A stretch of 64,000 nt of DNA from Meridianimarinicoccus aquatilis (GTDB taxonomy: Bacteria; Pseudomonadota; Alphaproteobacteria; Rhodobacterales; Rhodobacteraceae), in assembly GCF_004358675.1 (NCBI RefSeq), contig NZ_SMZO01000010.1, positions 1 to 64,000 of the forward strand, written 5' to 3'. Position numbers and translations under genes: made by a program. This document shows positions 33,774 to 42,744 of this stretch, one piece after another. The number at the start of each line of letters is the position of its first letter. Position 1 is the stretch's first letter. The notes under the pieces are model-generated. The model was not told the DNA's origin. It did no database searches and saw only the letters and a list, made by a program, of their open reading frames with translations.

Positions 33774-36467
33774 CTAGGCAGCGTGCTCAATTTGCCCCAT
33801 TGGCAAACGCACGCGGAACCCTGCGCCCCCTTGCCCCGGCAAATAGGTCACGGACCCGCCCAGTTTGGTCATGATCTCCCGACAAATGGCAAGTCCAAGA
33901 CCGGCACCTCCCGCCGCCGATTGATCGGACAGGCGCGAAAACTTCTCAAAGATAAGGGTCTGGCTTTCCGCCGGAATTCCAGTGCCGTTGTCCACAAAAT
34001 CCACTGAAAGTTGACCTGCCGCGACCTGCACGCGGATGCGCAGGCGGGGACGATCTGCATCGCAGTACTTCCGCGCGTTTGCCATTAAGTTTATGAAGAC
34101 CTGCGACAAACGGTCAAGATCGGTCCAGAGCTCGACCCCTTCCTCGCTCTGGATGCGGTCAATGGTAAATTGGCCATCATCGCTCAGGGCGCTGGTTGCC
34201 AAAACCGCGCGGTCAATCACATCGCGCAACACTGCCCGCTCCGGCGTGATCGTCACCTTGCCATGCTCAAGCACGTTGAGGTCAAGCAATGCATCCAGCA
34301 GCCGGGTCAGACGGATTGCCTCATCATGGATAATGCGCGAATAGCGGGCTTTTTCTTCAACGCCCAAATCATCCACTGACATCAAGATTTCGCTGAAAGC
34401 CCGGATCGACGTCATGGGCGTGCGCAACTCGTGGCTGATCTGACTGAGAAACGCATCCTTTTGAACCGACAGCGCCGTCAGCTTTTTGTTTGCATCCCGC
34501 AGTTGCCGGGCTGTCCGGGCCAGTTCCTTGGATTTGTTTTCCAGCTGGCTGGAATATTCCATGATCTGTGCTGTTTCATCCGCAACCGCCATCAGGTCCT
34601 GGACCGAGACTGAAGTTCCCGAAATCATCTGCCCAATCATCGCATGCGCTGTCGCCGCCCCAACCGACCCCGCCAATCGCCGTTCGAACAAATCAATGAA
34701 ATCGGGAGTTATTTCCGGCAGGTATCCTTCCTTGCCCTGTGCAAACGCTTCGGTCTGAAACAAAGCCTGCGCCTCGCCCGGCCCAACGATGCGCTGCGCC
34801 ATCACCAGCAGGTCTTCTGCCTCCACGCTGCCCTGGCTCCAGCCGCGGCGACTGGCACTGTAGTCAAAGACATTAACGATCTGCGCGCCCTGCAACCGTT
34901 CCAGCGGCTTGGGAAAGCTCACCAAAGACCCGATCACAAAGGCAGAGGTGTTCAACAACATGCTCCACAGCACAGCATGCACAACCGGATCAAGCGCCCC
35001 GAGCCCGAACAGCCCAGAGGGGCGCAACCATTCGATTCCGAAGGGGCCGTTGTCCAGCATTCCCGCGCTCAGCACTACATCGGGGCCAAAGCTCGGCAGG
35101 AACAGAGTATAGAGCCACAGCGCAAACCCGATTAACACACCCGCCGCAGCGCCCACGCGGGTCGCGCCCCGCCAAAAGATGCCGCCCAAAAGCGCGGGCA
35201 GGACCTGAACAACGCCCACAAAGCTGATCAATCCGATCGCGGCCAGCGCCTCTCCGCCGCCAGAAAACCGATAATACATGAGTCCAAGCCCAAGCACCGC
35301 CGCAATGGACAGTCGCCGCGACAACAGAACGACTTCACGCACATCGCCCGACACTGTTGCCCCGCCCGACACCAAGTTCAGCCAAATCGGCATTACCACA
35401 TGGTTTGACACCATCGTTGAGAGCGCAATCGCCGCCACGATCACCATGGACGTCGCCGATGAAAACCCGCCCAGAAACGCCAAAAGCGACAGCCAATCCT
35501 GATCAAGGGCAAGCGGCAGGGTCAGCACGAACAAGTCCGGGTTTGACCCGTTTGGCAAAACCTCAAGACCCATCACGGCGATGGGGACAACAAACAGGCT
35601 CATCAGCGCAAGATAGAGGGGAAACGCCCAAGACGCGGTCGCCAGATGGCGTTCATCGTCATTCTCGACCACGAGCACTTGAAACATCCTTGGCAGGCAC
35701 AGCAGCGCGGCCCCCGACAGAAACGTCAGCGCAAGCCACCGACTGCCGTCAGTTTTCACCTCCGCAATGGGCGAGGCGTTGATGCGCTGTGCCATGTCGC
35801 TGACCCCATCCGCCACATGCCACACCACGAAAACCCCCACCGCCAACAGGGCAGCAAGTTTCACCAACGCTTCCAGAGCGATGGCTGTCACCACACCGTG
35901 ATGGCGTTCGTTGGCATCCAGGTTGCGTGTCCCGAACAGGATCGTGAAAACCGCCAGCCCCACGGCCAACCAAATCGCACTGGCATGCTGGTTTGTGGTT
36001 GGCCAGGCCTCTGGCGTTTGCGCGGCGAAGACGCCAAAGGACAAGGTCACTGACTGAAGCTGGAGGGCGATATAAGGAGTTGTGCCAACCACGGCAAGCA
36101 GCGTCACAAGCCCGCCCAAAAACGTCGACTTACCATAGCGCGACGAAATGAGGTCAGCCACCGACGTCGTTCGCTGGGATCGAGCAATCCGAACCAACTT
36201 GCGAAGGATCAGCCACCATCCCGCCATGACCAAGGTCGGGCCCAGATAGATGCACAGATATTCCAGACCAGACCGGGCCGCGTAGCCCACCGCGCCATAA
36301 AAGGTCCAGCCCGTGCAGTAGACCGAAAGGGAAAGGGTATAGACCAAGGGAGATCGCAACCAGCCGACGCGCCCTGCCTTTGCCCGCCTCTCGGCCCAAA
36401 ATGCCACCACGAACAGCAACGCCACATACGCGAGACAGGCTTCGAGCAGAACATTGAACCCGAACAC
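33774..36467 (-). CDS. Sodium/solute symporter-histidine kinase fusion (CrbS-like)
   Basis: About 897 residues. The N-terminal ~550 residues form a 12-13 helix SLC5/SSS-type symporter domain (YTLSLSVYCTGWTFYGAVG; LAFLGGFSSATSMVIVAAIAL). A linker and coiled coil follow, then HisKA with SQISHELRTPMTSIRAF (phospho-His near residue 679). The HATPase shows NLMANARKYC, DNGTGIPAE and GGAGLGLAICRE. The architecture matches CrbS, which controls acetate use in Vibrio and Pseudomonas. The GTG at 36467 sits one base after the stop of the upstream gene, so I prefer it to an ATG 31 codons earlier. The ligand is unproven. Confidence 0.9.
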   Translation of the reverse strand: MFGFNVLLEACLAYVALLFVVAFWAERRAKAGRVGWLRSPLVYTLSLSVYCTGWTFYGAVGYAARSGLEYLCIYLGPTLVMAGWWLILRKLVRIARSQRTTSVADLISSRYGKSTFLGGLVTLLAVVGTTPYIALQLQSVTLSFGVFAAQTPEAWPTTNQHASAIWLAVGLAVFTILFGTRNLDANERHHGVVTAIALEALVKLAALLAVGVFVVWHVADGVSDMAQRINASPIAEVKTDGSRWLALTFLSGAALLCLPRMFQVLVVENDDERHLATASWAFPLYLALMSLFVVPIAVMGLEVLPNGSNPDLFVLTLPLALDQDWLSLLAFLGGFSSATSMVIVAAIALSTMVSNHVVMPIWLNLVSGGATVSGDVREVVLLSRRLSIAAVLGLGLMYYRFSGGGEALAAIGLISFVGVVQVLPALLGGIFWRGATRVGAAAGVLIGFALWLYTLFLPSFGPDVVLSAGMLDNGPFGIEWLRPSGLFGLGALDPVVHAVLWSMLLNTSAFVIGSLVSFPKPLERLQGAQIVNVFDYSASRRGWSQGSVEAEDLLVMAQRIVGPGEAQALFQTEAFAQGKEGYLPEITPDFIDLFERRLAGSVGAATAHAMIGQMISGTSVSVQDLMAVADETAQIMEYSSQLENKSKELARTARQLRDANKKLTALSVQKDAFLSQISHELRTPMTSIRAFSEILMSVDDLGVEEKARYSRIIHDEAIRLTRLLDALLDLNVLEHGKVTITPERAVLRDVIDRAVLATSALSDDGQFTIDRIQSEEGVELWTDLDRLSQVFINLMANARKYCDADRPRLRIRVQVAAGQLSVDFVDNGTGIPAESQTLIFEKFSRLSDQSAAGGAGLGLAICREIMTKLGGSVTYLPGQGGAGFRVRLPMGQIEHAA

Positions 36468-36468
36468 G

Positions 36469-36882
36469 TCAGCGCTCGACCGGTGTGTCCGCAGCGCGTG
36501 CAATCGCGGTTGCAGTATCACGCCGCCCGGTGTCCGGCTCGGCAAATGCACCCGACACACGCGGCTGGGACATAGAGGTATCTGGCCCGCTTATGGGCCC
36601 AGCCATCGGCTCGGTCTCGGGTCCAGCGTCGGGGCGCAGCTGTGCAGCGATGATCGCGGCGCAGATCACAAGACCGCCCCAGACTGCGAACAGATAAAGC
36701 CCACGCTGGGCAAGATGCGGTTGCGCATCCGGGTCAGCCGCCCCGGTGCCGCCCACATCCCACAAGATCGGCAAAAGGAAGAAAACCGTGCCAAAGATTG
36801 GCAGCACACGCGCCGCATCGATCACCCGTCTCTTGCGATAGGATTGACGCGCAAGGAACCAAGGCTTGTCACGATGAGGCAT
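36469..36882 (-). CDS. Two-TM protein coupled to the symporter-kinase
   Basis: A 137-residue protein with a basic N-terminus (RDKPWFLARQSYRKRRVIDAAR) and two TM helices, about 25-43 and 62-81. A Pro/Glu-rich, probably disordered C-terminal tail follows. It ends one base before the kinase start and begins 12 bp after the response regulator stop, so it is surely co-transcribed. Small two-TM partners (for example DUF4212 proteins) often accompany SSS symporters, but this sequence is not clearly that family. A subunit or assembly role for the symporter-kinase is inference. Confidence 0.65.
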   Translation of the reverse strand: MPHRDKPWFLARQSYRKRRVIDAARVLPIFGTVFFLLPILWDVGGTGAADPDAQPHLAQRGLYLFAVWGGLVICAAIIAAQLRPDAGPETEPMAGPISGPDTSMSQPRVSGAFAEPDTGRRDTATAIARAADTPVER

Positions 36883-36894
36883 CAGGTCAATCCG

Positions 36895-37266
36895 TTAGCT
36901 CGGCGCAACGAGCGCGCGAAGCTTGTCGCGCACTTCTGCATTGGAAAACGGCTTGGTCATGAAATCACTCGCACCCAGGTCTTCAGCCCGGCTGCGGTCC
37001 TTGGCCTGCCCCTTAGCCGTCAACATCAGAACTGGAATCGGTGACAACTCGTTATCCGACCGAAGATCGCGCAGCACATCGAAACCGCTGCGGTTCGGTA
37101 GCATCACATCAAGTACAACAACGTCAGGATGCACGCGCCGAATTTCAGCCATCGCAGTTGCCCCGTCCGAATGGCAGGACACCTTCCACCCATCACGGGA
37201 CAGGAAAAACCTGATCGCCTCCATTATGTTCGGCTCGTCTTCGATCAACAGCACATGGTGCCCCAT
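36895..37266 (-). CDS. Single-domain response regulator
   Basis: A 123-residue receiver domain and nothing else. The acidic pocket is visible in LLIEDEPNIME, the phospho-acceptor is Asp53 in VVVLDVMLPNRSGFD, the switch Thr lies in VLMLTAKGQ, and the conserved Lys in DFMTKPFSNAEV. It has no DNA-binding output, unlike the CrbR partner of CrbS, which has a LuxR-type HTH. The ATG at 37266 has GGGGGA 8 bases upstream. It lies between the XRE regulator and the two-TM gene on the same strand and probably takes phosphate from the fusion kinase. Confidence 0.92.
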   Translation of the reverse strand: MGHHVLLIEDEPNIMEAIRFFLSRDGWKVSCHSDGATAMAEIRRVHPDVVVLDVMLPNRSGFDVLRDLRSDNELSPIPVLMLTAKGQAKDRSRAEDLGASDFMTKPFSNAEVRDKLRALVAPS

Positions 37267-37332
37267 TGGTGCATGTCCCCCCACGCAAAAATACGCCCGG
37301 TTTGAACCGGGTCTGTTTCACGGACTATGGCG

Positions 37333-38673
37333 TCAACCAGCGCCCCGTGTCAAAGCACCTTGCGGAGCGTCTGCCTGCAGATCACCAAGAATAGAAGGAT
37401 CGCGGCGCGCGGCGCAATCGGGAAGCGGACAGACCCGGCACGTTGTGCCGATCCGAGTGAACGGGCCTGCATAGACCGACTGTTCGACCAAAGTGTTCGG
37501 AATCAGAATCATGCTCGCCTCATAGACCGCCGACGCAGAAAACCCTGCCGGATAATGCGCGTGCGCCATCGCATAACATAAGAAGCGCTCGCCTGGCCGT
37601 GATGCGTGTTCCAACACGGCGCGAACCGGGGCCATGGGGCGCGTCAACGCCCGATAGATCGGCCATAATGCACAGGCTGACCCGAACCGTGGCAGGGGCA
37701 ACAGATCCGTTGTCTTGCGCAACGTCAGTGCCCCCGCCCCGTCGCAACTTACCAATCCAATGCGCGCCCCCGGAAGCGAGGCAAGCCGCCGGAACACCGC
37801 CGGAATAGATGCGCCAAACTGTTCAGACAAATGCGCCGGATCAAACGCGACCCGTTGCGCCGCGTCGCGGAACTCGTCCAAGGGCATCGCCAGCGCCTCG
37901 GTTCGGTAGCGTTCAAGATATGCCCGTCCGATCCCTCGTCCGGCATCGGACTCAAACCCCTGCGCCTTTTCCATCAACACGTCGATCAGATCGGGCACGG
38001 ATTTTTCCAACCCGGCAATATGAAAGCCTGTCGCGTTGAGAAATGCTTCAAGCTCTTCTTGTGGGCTGACCGCCCGAAGCTCCGCCTCGCCTTCGCTGTC
38101 CAGATAGGTCACAAGCGCCGCCGCCCCTTTGGCCAACTTCCCACTGTCCGCGTGCAAGTTTCGTTGAAACCGCTGACGCCAGTTTTCATCCAGGTCTTCT
38201 GTCTCGGCAAGGATCGAAGCTGTCGACTGAATGGATGATACTTTCGACAAAAGGTCGTGCAATGACGCCGACAAAAACGGGTCATGGGCCATCCGGTCCA
38301 CCAATCCGGCGACCCGGTTCTCAAGCGACACGATTTGGCGCTGCTGCGCTGCAATCAACGCAGCCCACCCTGGAAACCGGCCAACGAACTCGTCAACCTT
38401 GTCGACTTCAGCCGATGACGCAGAATACGCAGACGCGGCTTCGCTTAACTGGTTGATCTGCTCGGTTTCCACGCCTTGGGTCAAAAGCGACACATCAACC
38501 CCAAGAACACGGGCGATCCGGGACAGCAACGCCCCGCCGATACGGCGGCGATTATGTTCGATCAGATTGAGGTAACTCGGCGAGATTTCGACCTGTGCTG
38601 CGACGTCAGATTGGCGCAAACCGATCATGGTTCGGCGCTCGCGGATACGTGTTCCGGTCAAGGCGGTGCGCAC
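37333..38673 (-). CDS. XRE-family regulator, short-chain fatty acyl (ScfR/RamB) type
   Basis: A 446-residue regulator. An N-terminal XRE helix-turn-helix (RERRTMIGLRQSDVAAQVEI, then SPSYLNLIEHNRRRIGG) leads into a long helical middle and an IrrE/ScfR-type C-terminal domain. The cysteines RVCPLPDCAARRD near the end are typical of short-chain fatty acyl regulators (RamB/PrpR/MccR group). These respond to acetyl- or propionyl-type CoA levels and control acetate, glyoxylate or propionate genes. The GTG at 38673 follows GGGGAA with correct spacing; longer in-frame starts lack support. Three phased GCATAC repeats lie 35-60 bases upstream. Confidence 0.88.
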   Translation of the reverse strand: MRTALTGTRIRERRTMIGLRQSDVAAQVEISPSYLNLIEHNRRRIGGALLSRIARVLGVDVSLLTQGVETEQINQLSEAASAYSASSAEVDKVDEFVGRFPGWAALIAAQQRQIVSLENRVAGLVDRMAHDPFLSASLHDLLSKVSSIQSTASILAETEDLDENWRQRFQRNLHADSGKLAKGAAALVTYLDSEGEAELRAVSPQEELEAFLNATGFHIAGLEKSVPDLIDVLMEKAQGFESDAGRGIGRAYLERYRTEALAMPLDEFRDAAQRVAFDPAHLSEQFGASIPAVFRRLASLPGARIGLVSCDGAGALTLRKTTDLLPLPRFGSACALWPIYRALTRPMAPVRAVLEHASRPGERFLCYAMAHAHYPAGFSASAVYEASMILIPNTLVEQSVYAGPFTRIGTTCRVCPLPDCAARRDPSILGDLQADAPQGALTRGAG

Positions 38674-39022
38674 GATAATTTCCCCAATTCCACCCGGAAT
38701 AAATTGGCATACCGCGGCATACAAATGCATACACCCGACGACCCGCAACCCATCCGAGAATTTCCGTTGCTTACAGCCCTGACGAAGGGGCAAGTTTATC
38801 AACGAAGAAGCTGAATTTTCCCGCCGCAATCAAGGCCTTTCTGCACCTGCGGGAAAAGTTATTTACAGAATCCGAGATTGCGTGTCGATATATTTACAGT
38901 AAAACCGTTGTTTCACAGTTATTTGTTGCGTGAATTTACTTTTCGCCCGGATACTGAGGAAGTCTTTAAAAGGACAGGGGTCGCGAGGAGGCGGTCCCGA
39001 AAACATATCTGGGAGGATATCA
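38674..39022. other. Divergent intergenic region between the XRE regulator and the ABC importer
   Basis: About 349 bases with no gene. It contains the GCATAC repeat array near the regulator end, and an AT-rich part with two ATTTACAG copies (near 38868 and 38892) nearer the transporter. It should hold the promoters of both divergent units. Confidence 0.6.
38708..38733. repeat. Three GCATAC direct repeats at exact 10-bp spacing
   Basis: GCATAC occurs at 38708, 38718 and 38728, separated by CGCG and AAAT. The copies fall on one face of the helix, 35-60 bases upstream of the XRE regulator start. This is a good candidate for an autoregulatory operator. Confidence 0.6.
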
Positions 39023-40369
39023 ATGTCCAAGATGGATCTCACACGCCGTGGCGTGATGAAAACCGGTGCCGTCGCAGGCGCAGGGCTCGCAGTGCCCACC
39101 ATCTTCACCGCAGGCTCTGCGTCTGCTTTTGTCAATGAACCAACTGGCGGTTCTGTAACGCTGGGCTTTAACGTCCCGCAATCCGGCCCCTATGCAGACG
39201 AAGGTGCCGACGAGCTGCGCGCCTATGAGCTGGCGGTTGAGCATCTCAATGGTGGCGGCGACGGCGGCATGATGTCGACCTTCTCGTCCAAGACCCTCGA
39301 TGGCACTGGCATCATGGGCAAGAAAGTCGAGTACGTCACAGGCGACACTCAGACCAAATCTGATGCAGCCCGCGCGTCGGCAAAGTCGATGATTGAAAAA
39401 GACGGCGCGATCATGATCACCGGTGGCTCGTCCTCCGGCGTGGCCGTGGCTGTGCAGGCATTGTGTCAGGAAGCAGGCGTGATCTTCATGGCCGGCCTGA
39501 CCCACTCCAATGATACGACCGGCAAAGACAAGAAGGCCAATGGCTTCCGCCATTTCTTCAACAGCTATATGTCTGGTGCAGCGCTGGCGCCCGTTCTTGC
39601 CAACGCTTACGGCACAGATCGCAAGGCCTATCACCTGACCGCAGATTACAACTGGGGCTACACCACCGAAGAAGCGATCACCTCCGCGACCGAGGCGATG
39701 GGCTGGGAAACAGTCGAAACCGTCAAGACGCCACTCGCGGCCACTGACTTCTCGGCCTACATCACTCCCGTTCTTCAATCCGACGCTGACGTTCTGGTTC
39801 TGAACCATTACGGCGGCAACATGGTCAACTCGTTGACCAACGCAGTTCAGTTCGGCCTGCGTGAGCGGATCGTGAACGGCAAGCAATTCGAAATTGTTGT
39901 GCCCCTCTACTCGCGCCTGATGGCACGCGGTGCTGGTGAAAACGTTAAGGGCATCTATGGCTCGACCAACTGGCACTGGTCCCTGCCCGACGAAGGCTCC
40001 AAAGCGTTCGTGAAATCCTTTGGCACCAAGTACGGCTTCCCGCCAAGCCAGGCCGCGCACACATGCTATGTGCAGACCATGCTCTATGCGGATGCTGTTC
40101 AGCGCGCAGGCAGCTTCAACCCATGCGCCGTGGTCGAGGCTCTGGAAGGCTTCGAATTCGACGGTCTCGGCAACGGTCCGACGCTGTATCGTGCCGGAGA
40201 TCACCAGTGCTTCAAGGACGTTCTGGTTGTTCGCGGTAAAGAAAACCCGACATCCGAATTCGACCTTCTTGAAATCGTCGAAATCACACCCGCCGGTCAG
40301 GTCACCTACCCGGTCGATCACCCGCAATTCGCGGGCGGTGCACTGGGCAATTGTAACCCCGGCGCATAA
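39023..40369 (+). CDS. ABC transporter substrate-binding protein (LivK-like), Tat-exported
   Basis: A 448-residue periplasmic binding protein of the branched-chain amino acid/amide type. The N-terminus carries a twin-arginine signal (LTRRGVMKTGAVAGAG, cleavage near AGSASA). Type I binding-fold segments follow (VTLGFNVPQSGPYADEG, ITGGSSSGVAVAVQALCQEAG, HYGGNMVNSLTNAVQFG). GGGAGGA at 39011-39017 fixes the ATG at 39023. It is first in an operon with two permeases and two ATPases. The true ligand is unknown; the LivK fold also binds amides, urea, aromatic acids and short-chain compounds. Confidence 0.9.
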   Translation: MSKMDLTRRGVMKTGAVAGAGLAVPTIFTAGSASAFVNEPTGGSVTLGFNVPQSGPYADEGADELRAYELAVEHLNGGGDGGMMSTFSSKTLDGTGIMGKKVEYVTGDTQTKSDAARASAKSMIEKDGAIMITGGSSSGVAVAVQALCQEAGVIFMAGLTHSNDTTGKDKKANGFRHFFNSYMSGAALAPVLANAYGTDRKAYHLTADYNWGYTTEEAITSATEAMGWETVETVKTPLAATDFSAYITPVLQSDADVLVLNHYGGNMVNSLTNAVQFGLRERIVNGKQFEIVVPLYSRLMARGAGENVKGIYGSTNWHWSLPDEGSKAFVKSFGTKYGFPPSQAAHTCYVQTMLYADAVQRAGSFNPCAVVEALEGFEFDGLGNGPTLYRAGDHQCFKDVLVVRGKENPTSEFDLLEIVEITPAGQVTYPVDHPQFAGGALGNCNPGA

Positions 40370-40444
40370 GCCACTTTCACCGGTGCGGCAACGTACCGGT
40401 GATCGCCTTTCCCGGCCGGTCCTTGCGACCGTTCGCCGGATGAA

Positions 40445-40480
40445 ACCGCACCTTGAACAAAAGGGGTGCGGTCCCTTTTT
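40445..40480 (+). terminator. Terminator/attenuator hairpin between the binding-protein and permease genes
   Basis: ACCGCACC pairs perfectly with GGTGCGGT across a 12-base loop, followed by CCCTTTTT. A partial terminator here would allow more binding protein than permease. Confidence 0.7.
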
Positions 40481-40495
40481 CCACAGGTGACCCCG

Positions 40496-41527
40496 ATGGA
40501 TGCACTCCTGCTTCAAGTACTCAATGGCATCGACAAAGGCTCGGCATATGCGCTGATCGCCCTTGGTCTGACGCTTATCTTCGGCACGCTCGGCGTGGTG
40601 AATTTCGCCCACGGTGCCCTCTTTATGATCGGTGCGTTCTGCGCCGTCACCATGCAGCGGATCTTGACCCTCAGCTACGAAGTGGTCGACCCAACCCGAA
40701 CCGACTTTCTAGGCCAACCCCTCAAGGTGGCCGTTCCCTATGTGGAAAAATTTCTTGGCGAAAGCGCAGGCGCTGCCATCATCGACTGGGCGGTCCCGAT
40801 CTCGATCCTGTTGGCTGTGCCCTTCATGATCTTTATCGGTTTCGCCATGGAACGAGGCTTGATCAAGCATTTCTACAAACGCCCGCACGCCGACCAGATC
40901 TTGGTGACCTTCGGGCTTGCGATCGTGCTGCAAGAGGTCGTCAAATACTTCTACGGTGCCAACCCGATCCCAACCCCTGCCCCCGATGCCTTTGCTGGCT
41001 CGTTTGACTTTGGCGCGATGCTGGGAATGGAAGCAGGCAACATCATCTATCCCTACTGGCGCATGGTCTATTTCTTCTTCGCGCTGGCCATCATCGGGGC
41101 GGTCTTCGGCTTTCTGCAATTCACCACCTTCGGCATGGTCGTCCGCGCCGGCATGGCCGACCGGGAAACCGTGGGCCTGTTGGGCATCGACATTGACCGC
41201 CGCTTCACGATCATGTTCGCCATCGCGGCCGTGGTCGCAGGGGTCGCCGGGGTGATGTACGCCCCTATCAATTCGCCCAATTACCACATGGGGATGGATT
41301 TCCTCGTGCTCAGCTTCGTCGTGGTCGTCGTTGGTGGCATGGGCTCTTTGCCCGGCGCCGTCGCAGCGGGCTTCCTTCTGGGCATCCTCGAAAGCTTCGC
41401 CTCCATGGCGGCTGTCGTGGAGTTTCTGCCCGGTATCAACCAGATCATCATCTACCTGGTTGCGATTATCATTCTGTTGACACGTCCGCGTGGCCTGATG
41501 GGCCGCAAGGGCGTGATGGAGGACTGA
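40496..41527 (+). CDS. Branched-chain amino acid-type ABC transporter permease (LivH-like)
   Basis: A 343-residue inner-membrane permease with about eight helices. LNGIDKGSAYALIALGLTLIFGTLGVVNFAHGAL at the N-terminus is characteristic of LivH. GMVVRAGMADRETVGLLGIDIDR is the cytoplasmic coupling loop that contacts the ATPases. It is somewhat longer than E. coli LivH (308), owing to an extra segment around residues 60-100. The ATG at 40496 begins the conserved N-terminus; an ATG ten codons earlier is possible. A 3-bp gap separates it from the livM-like gene. Confidence 0.92.
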   Translation: MDALLLQVLNGIDKGSAYALIALGLTLIFGTLGVVNFAHGALFMIGAFCAVTMQRILTLSYEVVDPTRTDFLGQPLKVAVPYVEKFLGESAGAAIIDWAVPISILLAVPFMIFIGFAMERGLIKHFYKRPHADQILVTFGLAIVLQEVVKYFYGANPIPTPAPDAFAGSFDFGAMLGMEAGNIIYPYWRMVYFFFALAIIGAVFGFLQFTTFGMVVRAGMADRETVGLLGIDIDRRFTIMFAIAAVVAGVAGVMYAPINSPNYHMGMDFLVLSFVVVVVGGMGSLPGAVAAGFLLGILESFASMAAVVEFLPGINQIIIYLVAIIILLTRPRGLMGRKGVMED

Positions 41528-41530
41528 CCC

Positions 41531-42730
41531 ATGTTCGGTTTGAACAAAAAGGACAGCGTTCTCTTCGTGCTCGTCCTCTTTCTCACCATGTGCGCGCCAT
41601 TTTTGCTGAACCCGTTTCCGCAAGGGTCTGAACTGGCACAGTTCAACGCGGGCTACCCCGATCTGATGCAGCGATTTGTGATCTTCGGAATCTTCGCCAT
41701 CGGCTTCAACATCCTGTTCGGCCTTACCGGCTACCTGTCCTTTGGTCACGCCGCCTTTCTGGGCGTCGGGTCCTACGCCGGGGTCTGGATGATGAAACTG
41801 CTCACCATGAACGTGATCCCTGCGATCATGATCTCTGTGATCGTTGCCGGGCTGTTTTCGGTGCTCGTCGGCTATGTCTCGCTGCGCCGGTCAGGGATCT
41901 ACTTCTCGATCCTGACACTGGCCTTCGCCCAGATGTCATTCAGCCTCGCCTACTCAGTTCTGACGCCCATCACCAATGGCGAAACCGGCCTGCAACTAAA
42001 CCTTGATGATCCACGCATTCTGGGTGTCAGCGAAGTGAATGGCTCTATCCCGCCGCCGAACTTGTTTGGCTTGTCCTTGCGCGACAGTGCGGAAATGACC
42101 TTTGGGAACTGGGTCTTCACGTTCAACACTGGCTATTACATGTGTGCCGTTCTGATGTTGATCGCCTTCTATATCTCGATCCGGATCTTCCGGTCGCCCT
42201 TCGGGATGATGCTGCGCGCGGTCAAATCCAACCAACAGCGCCTGAACTATACCGGCCTGAACACCAAACCCTACACTCTCGCGGCCTTCGTGATCTCGGG
42301 CATGTATGCGGGTCTTGCGGGGGGCCTTATGGTTGCAATGGACCCCCTCGCAGGTGCCGAACGGATGCAATGGACAGCCTCTGGCGAAGTTGTTCTGATG
42401 ACCATCCTCGGCGGTGCCGGCACCCTGATTGGGCCAGTTCTGGGCGCTAGCTTTATCAAGTATTGCGAAAATATCTTCTCCAAGATCAACGACAACATCC
42501 TGCACCAGTGGTTCGCCTTCATGCCGGATGGAATTGAAGATGTGATCGTGTTCCTCGTGCATCCCTTTGTCGGCAAAGGCTGGCACCTCACTTTGGGCCT
42601 GATGTTCATGCTCGTAGTCATCTTCCTGCCCGGCGGTCTCGTCGAAGGTGGGCAGCGCATCGGGCGGTTGTTCCGCCGGCGCAAACCAGACGCAGCTTCG
42701 GATGCGTCCCAGACCAAACCCGCTGAATGA
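41531..42730 (+). CDS. Branched-chain amino acid-type ABC transporter permease (LivM-like)
   Basis: A 399-residue inner-membrane permease with about ten helices. [25 protein letters not shown] is the LivM signature. [24 protein letters not shown] is the ATPase-coupling loop, and [22 protein letters not shown] lies near the C-terminus. A periplasmic insertion around residues 155-190 is longer than in the E. coli protein. Its last bases overlap an alternative start of the next ATPase gene. It pairs with the LivH-like permease to form the translocation channel. Confidence 0.92.
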   Translation: MFGLNKKDSVLFVLVLFLTMCAPFLLNPFPQGSELAQFNAGYPDLMQRFVIFGIFAIGFNILFGLTGYLSFGHAAFLGVGSYAGVWMMKLLTMNVIPAIMISVIVAGLFSVLVGYVSLRRSGIYFSILTLAFAQMSFSLAYSVLTPITNGETGLQLNLDDPRILGVSEVNGSIPPPNLFGLSLRDSAEMTFGNWVFTFNTGYYMCAVLMLIAFYISIRIFRSPFGMMLRAVKSNQQRLNYTGLNTKPYTLAAFVISGMYAGLAGGLMVAMDPLAGAERMQWTASGEVVLMTILGGAGTLIGPVLGASFIKYCENIFSKINDNILHQWFAFMPDGIEDVIVFLVHPFVGKGWHLTLGLMFMLVVIFLPGGLVEGGQRIGRLFRRRKPDAASDASQTKPAE

Positions 42731-42744
42731 AGGGGACAAAGACT

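Noticed and set aside
39020-40612. A 530-codon open frame on the minus strand
   Set aside because: It lies wholly antisense to the Tat-exported binding-protein gene, has no family features, and is explained by high-GC codon bias of the real gene.
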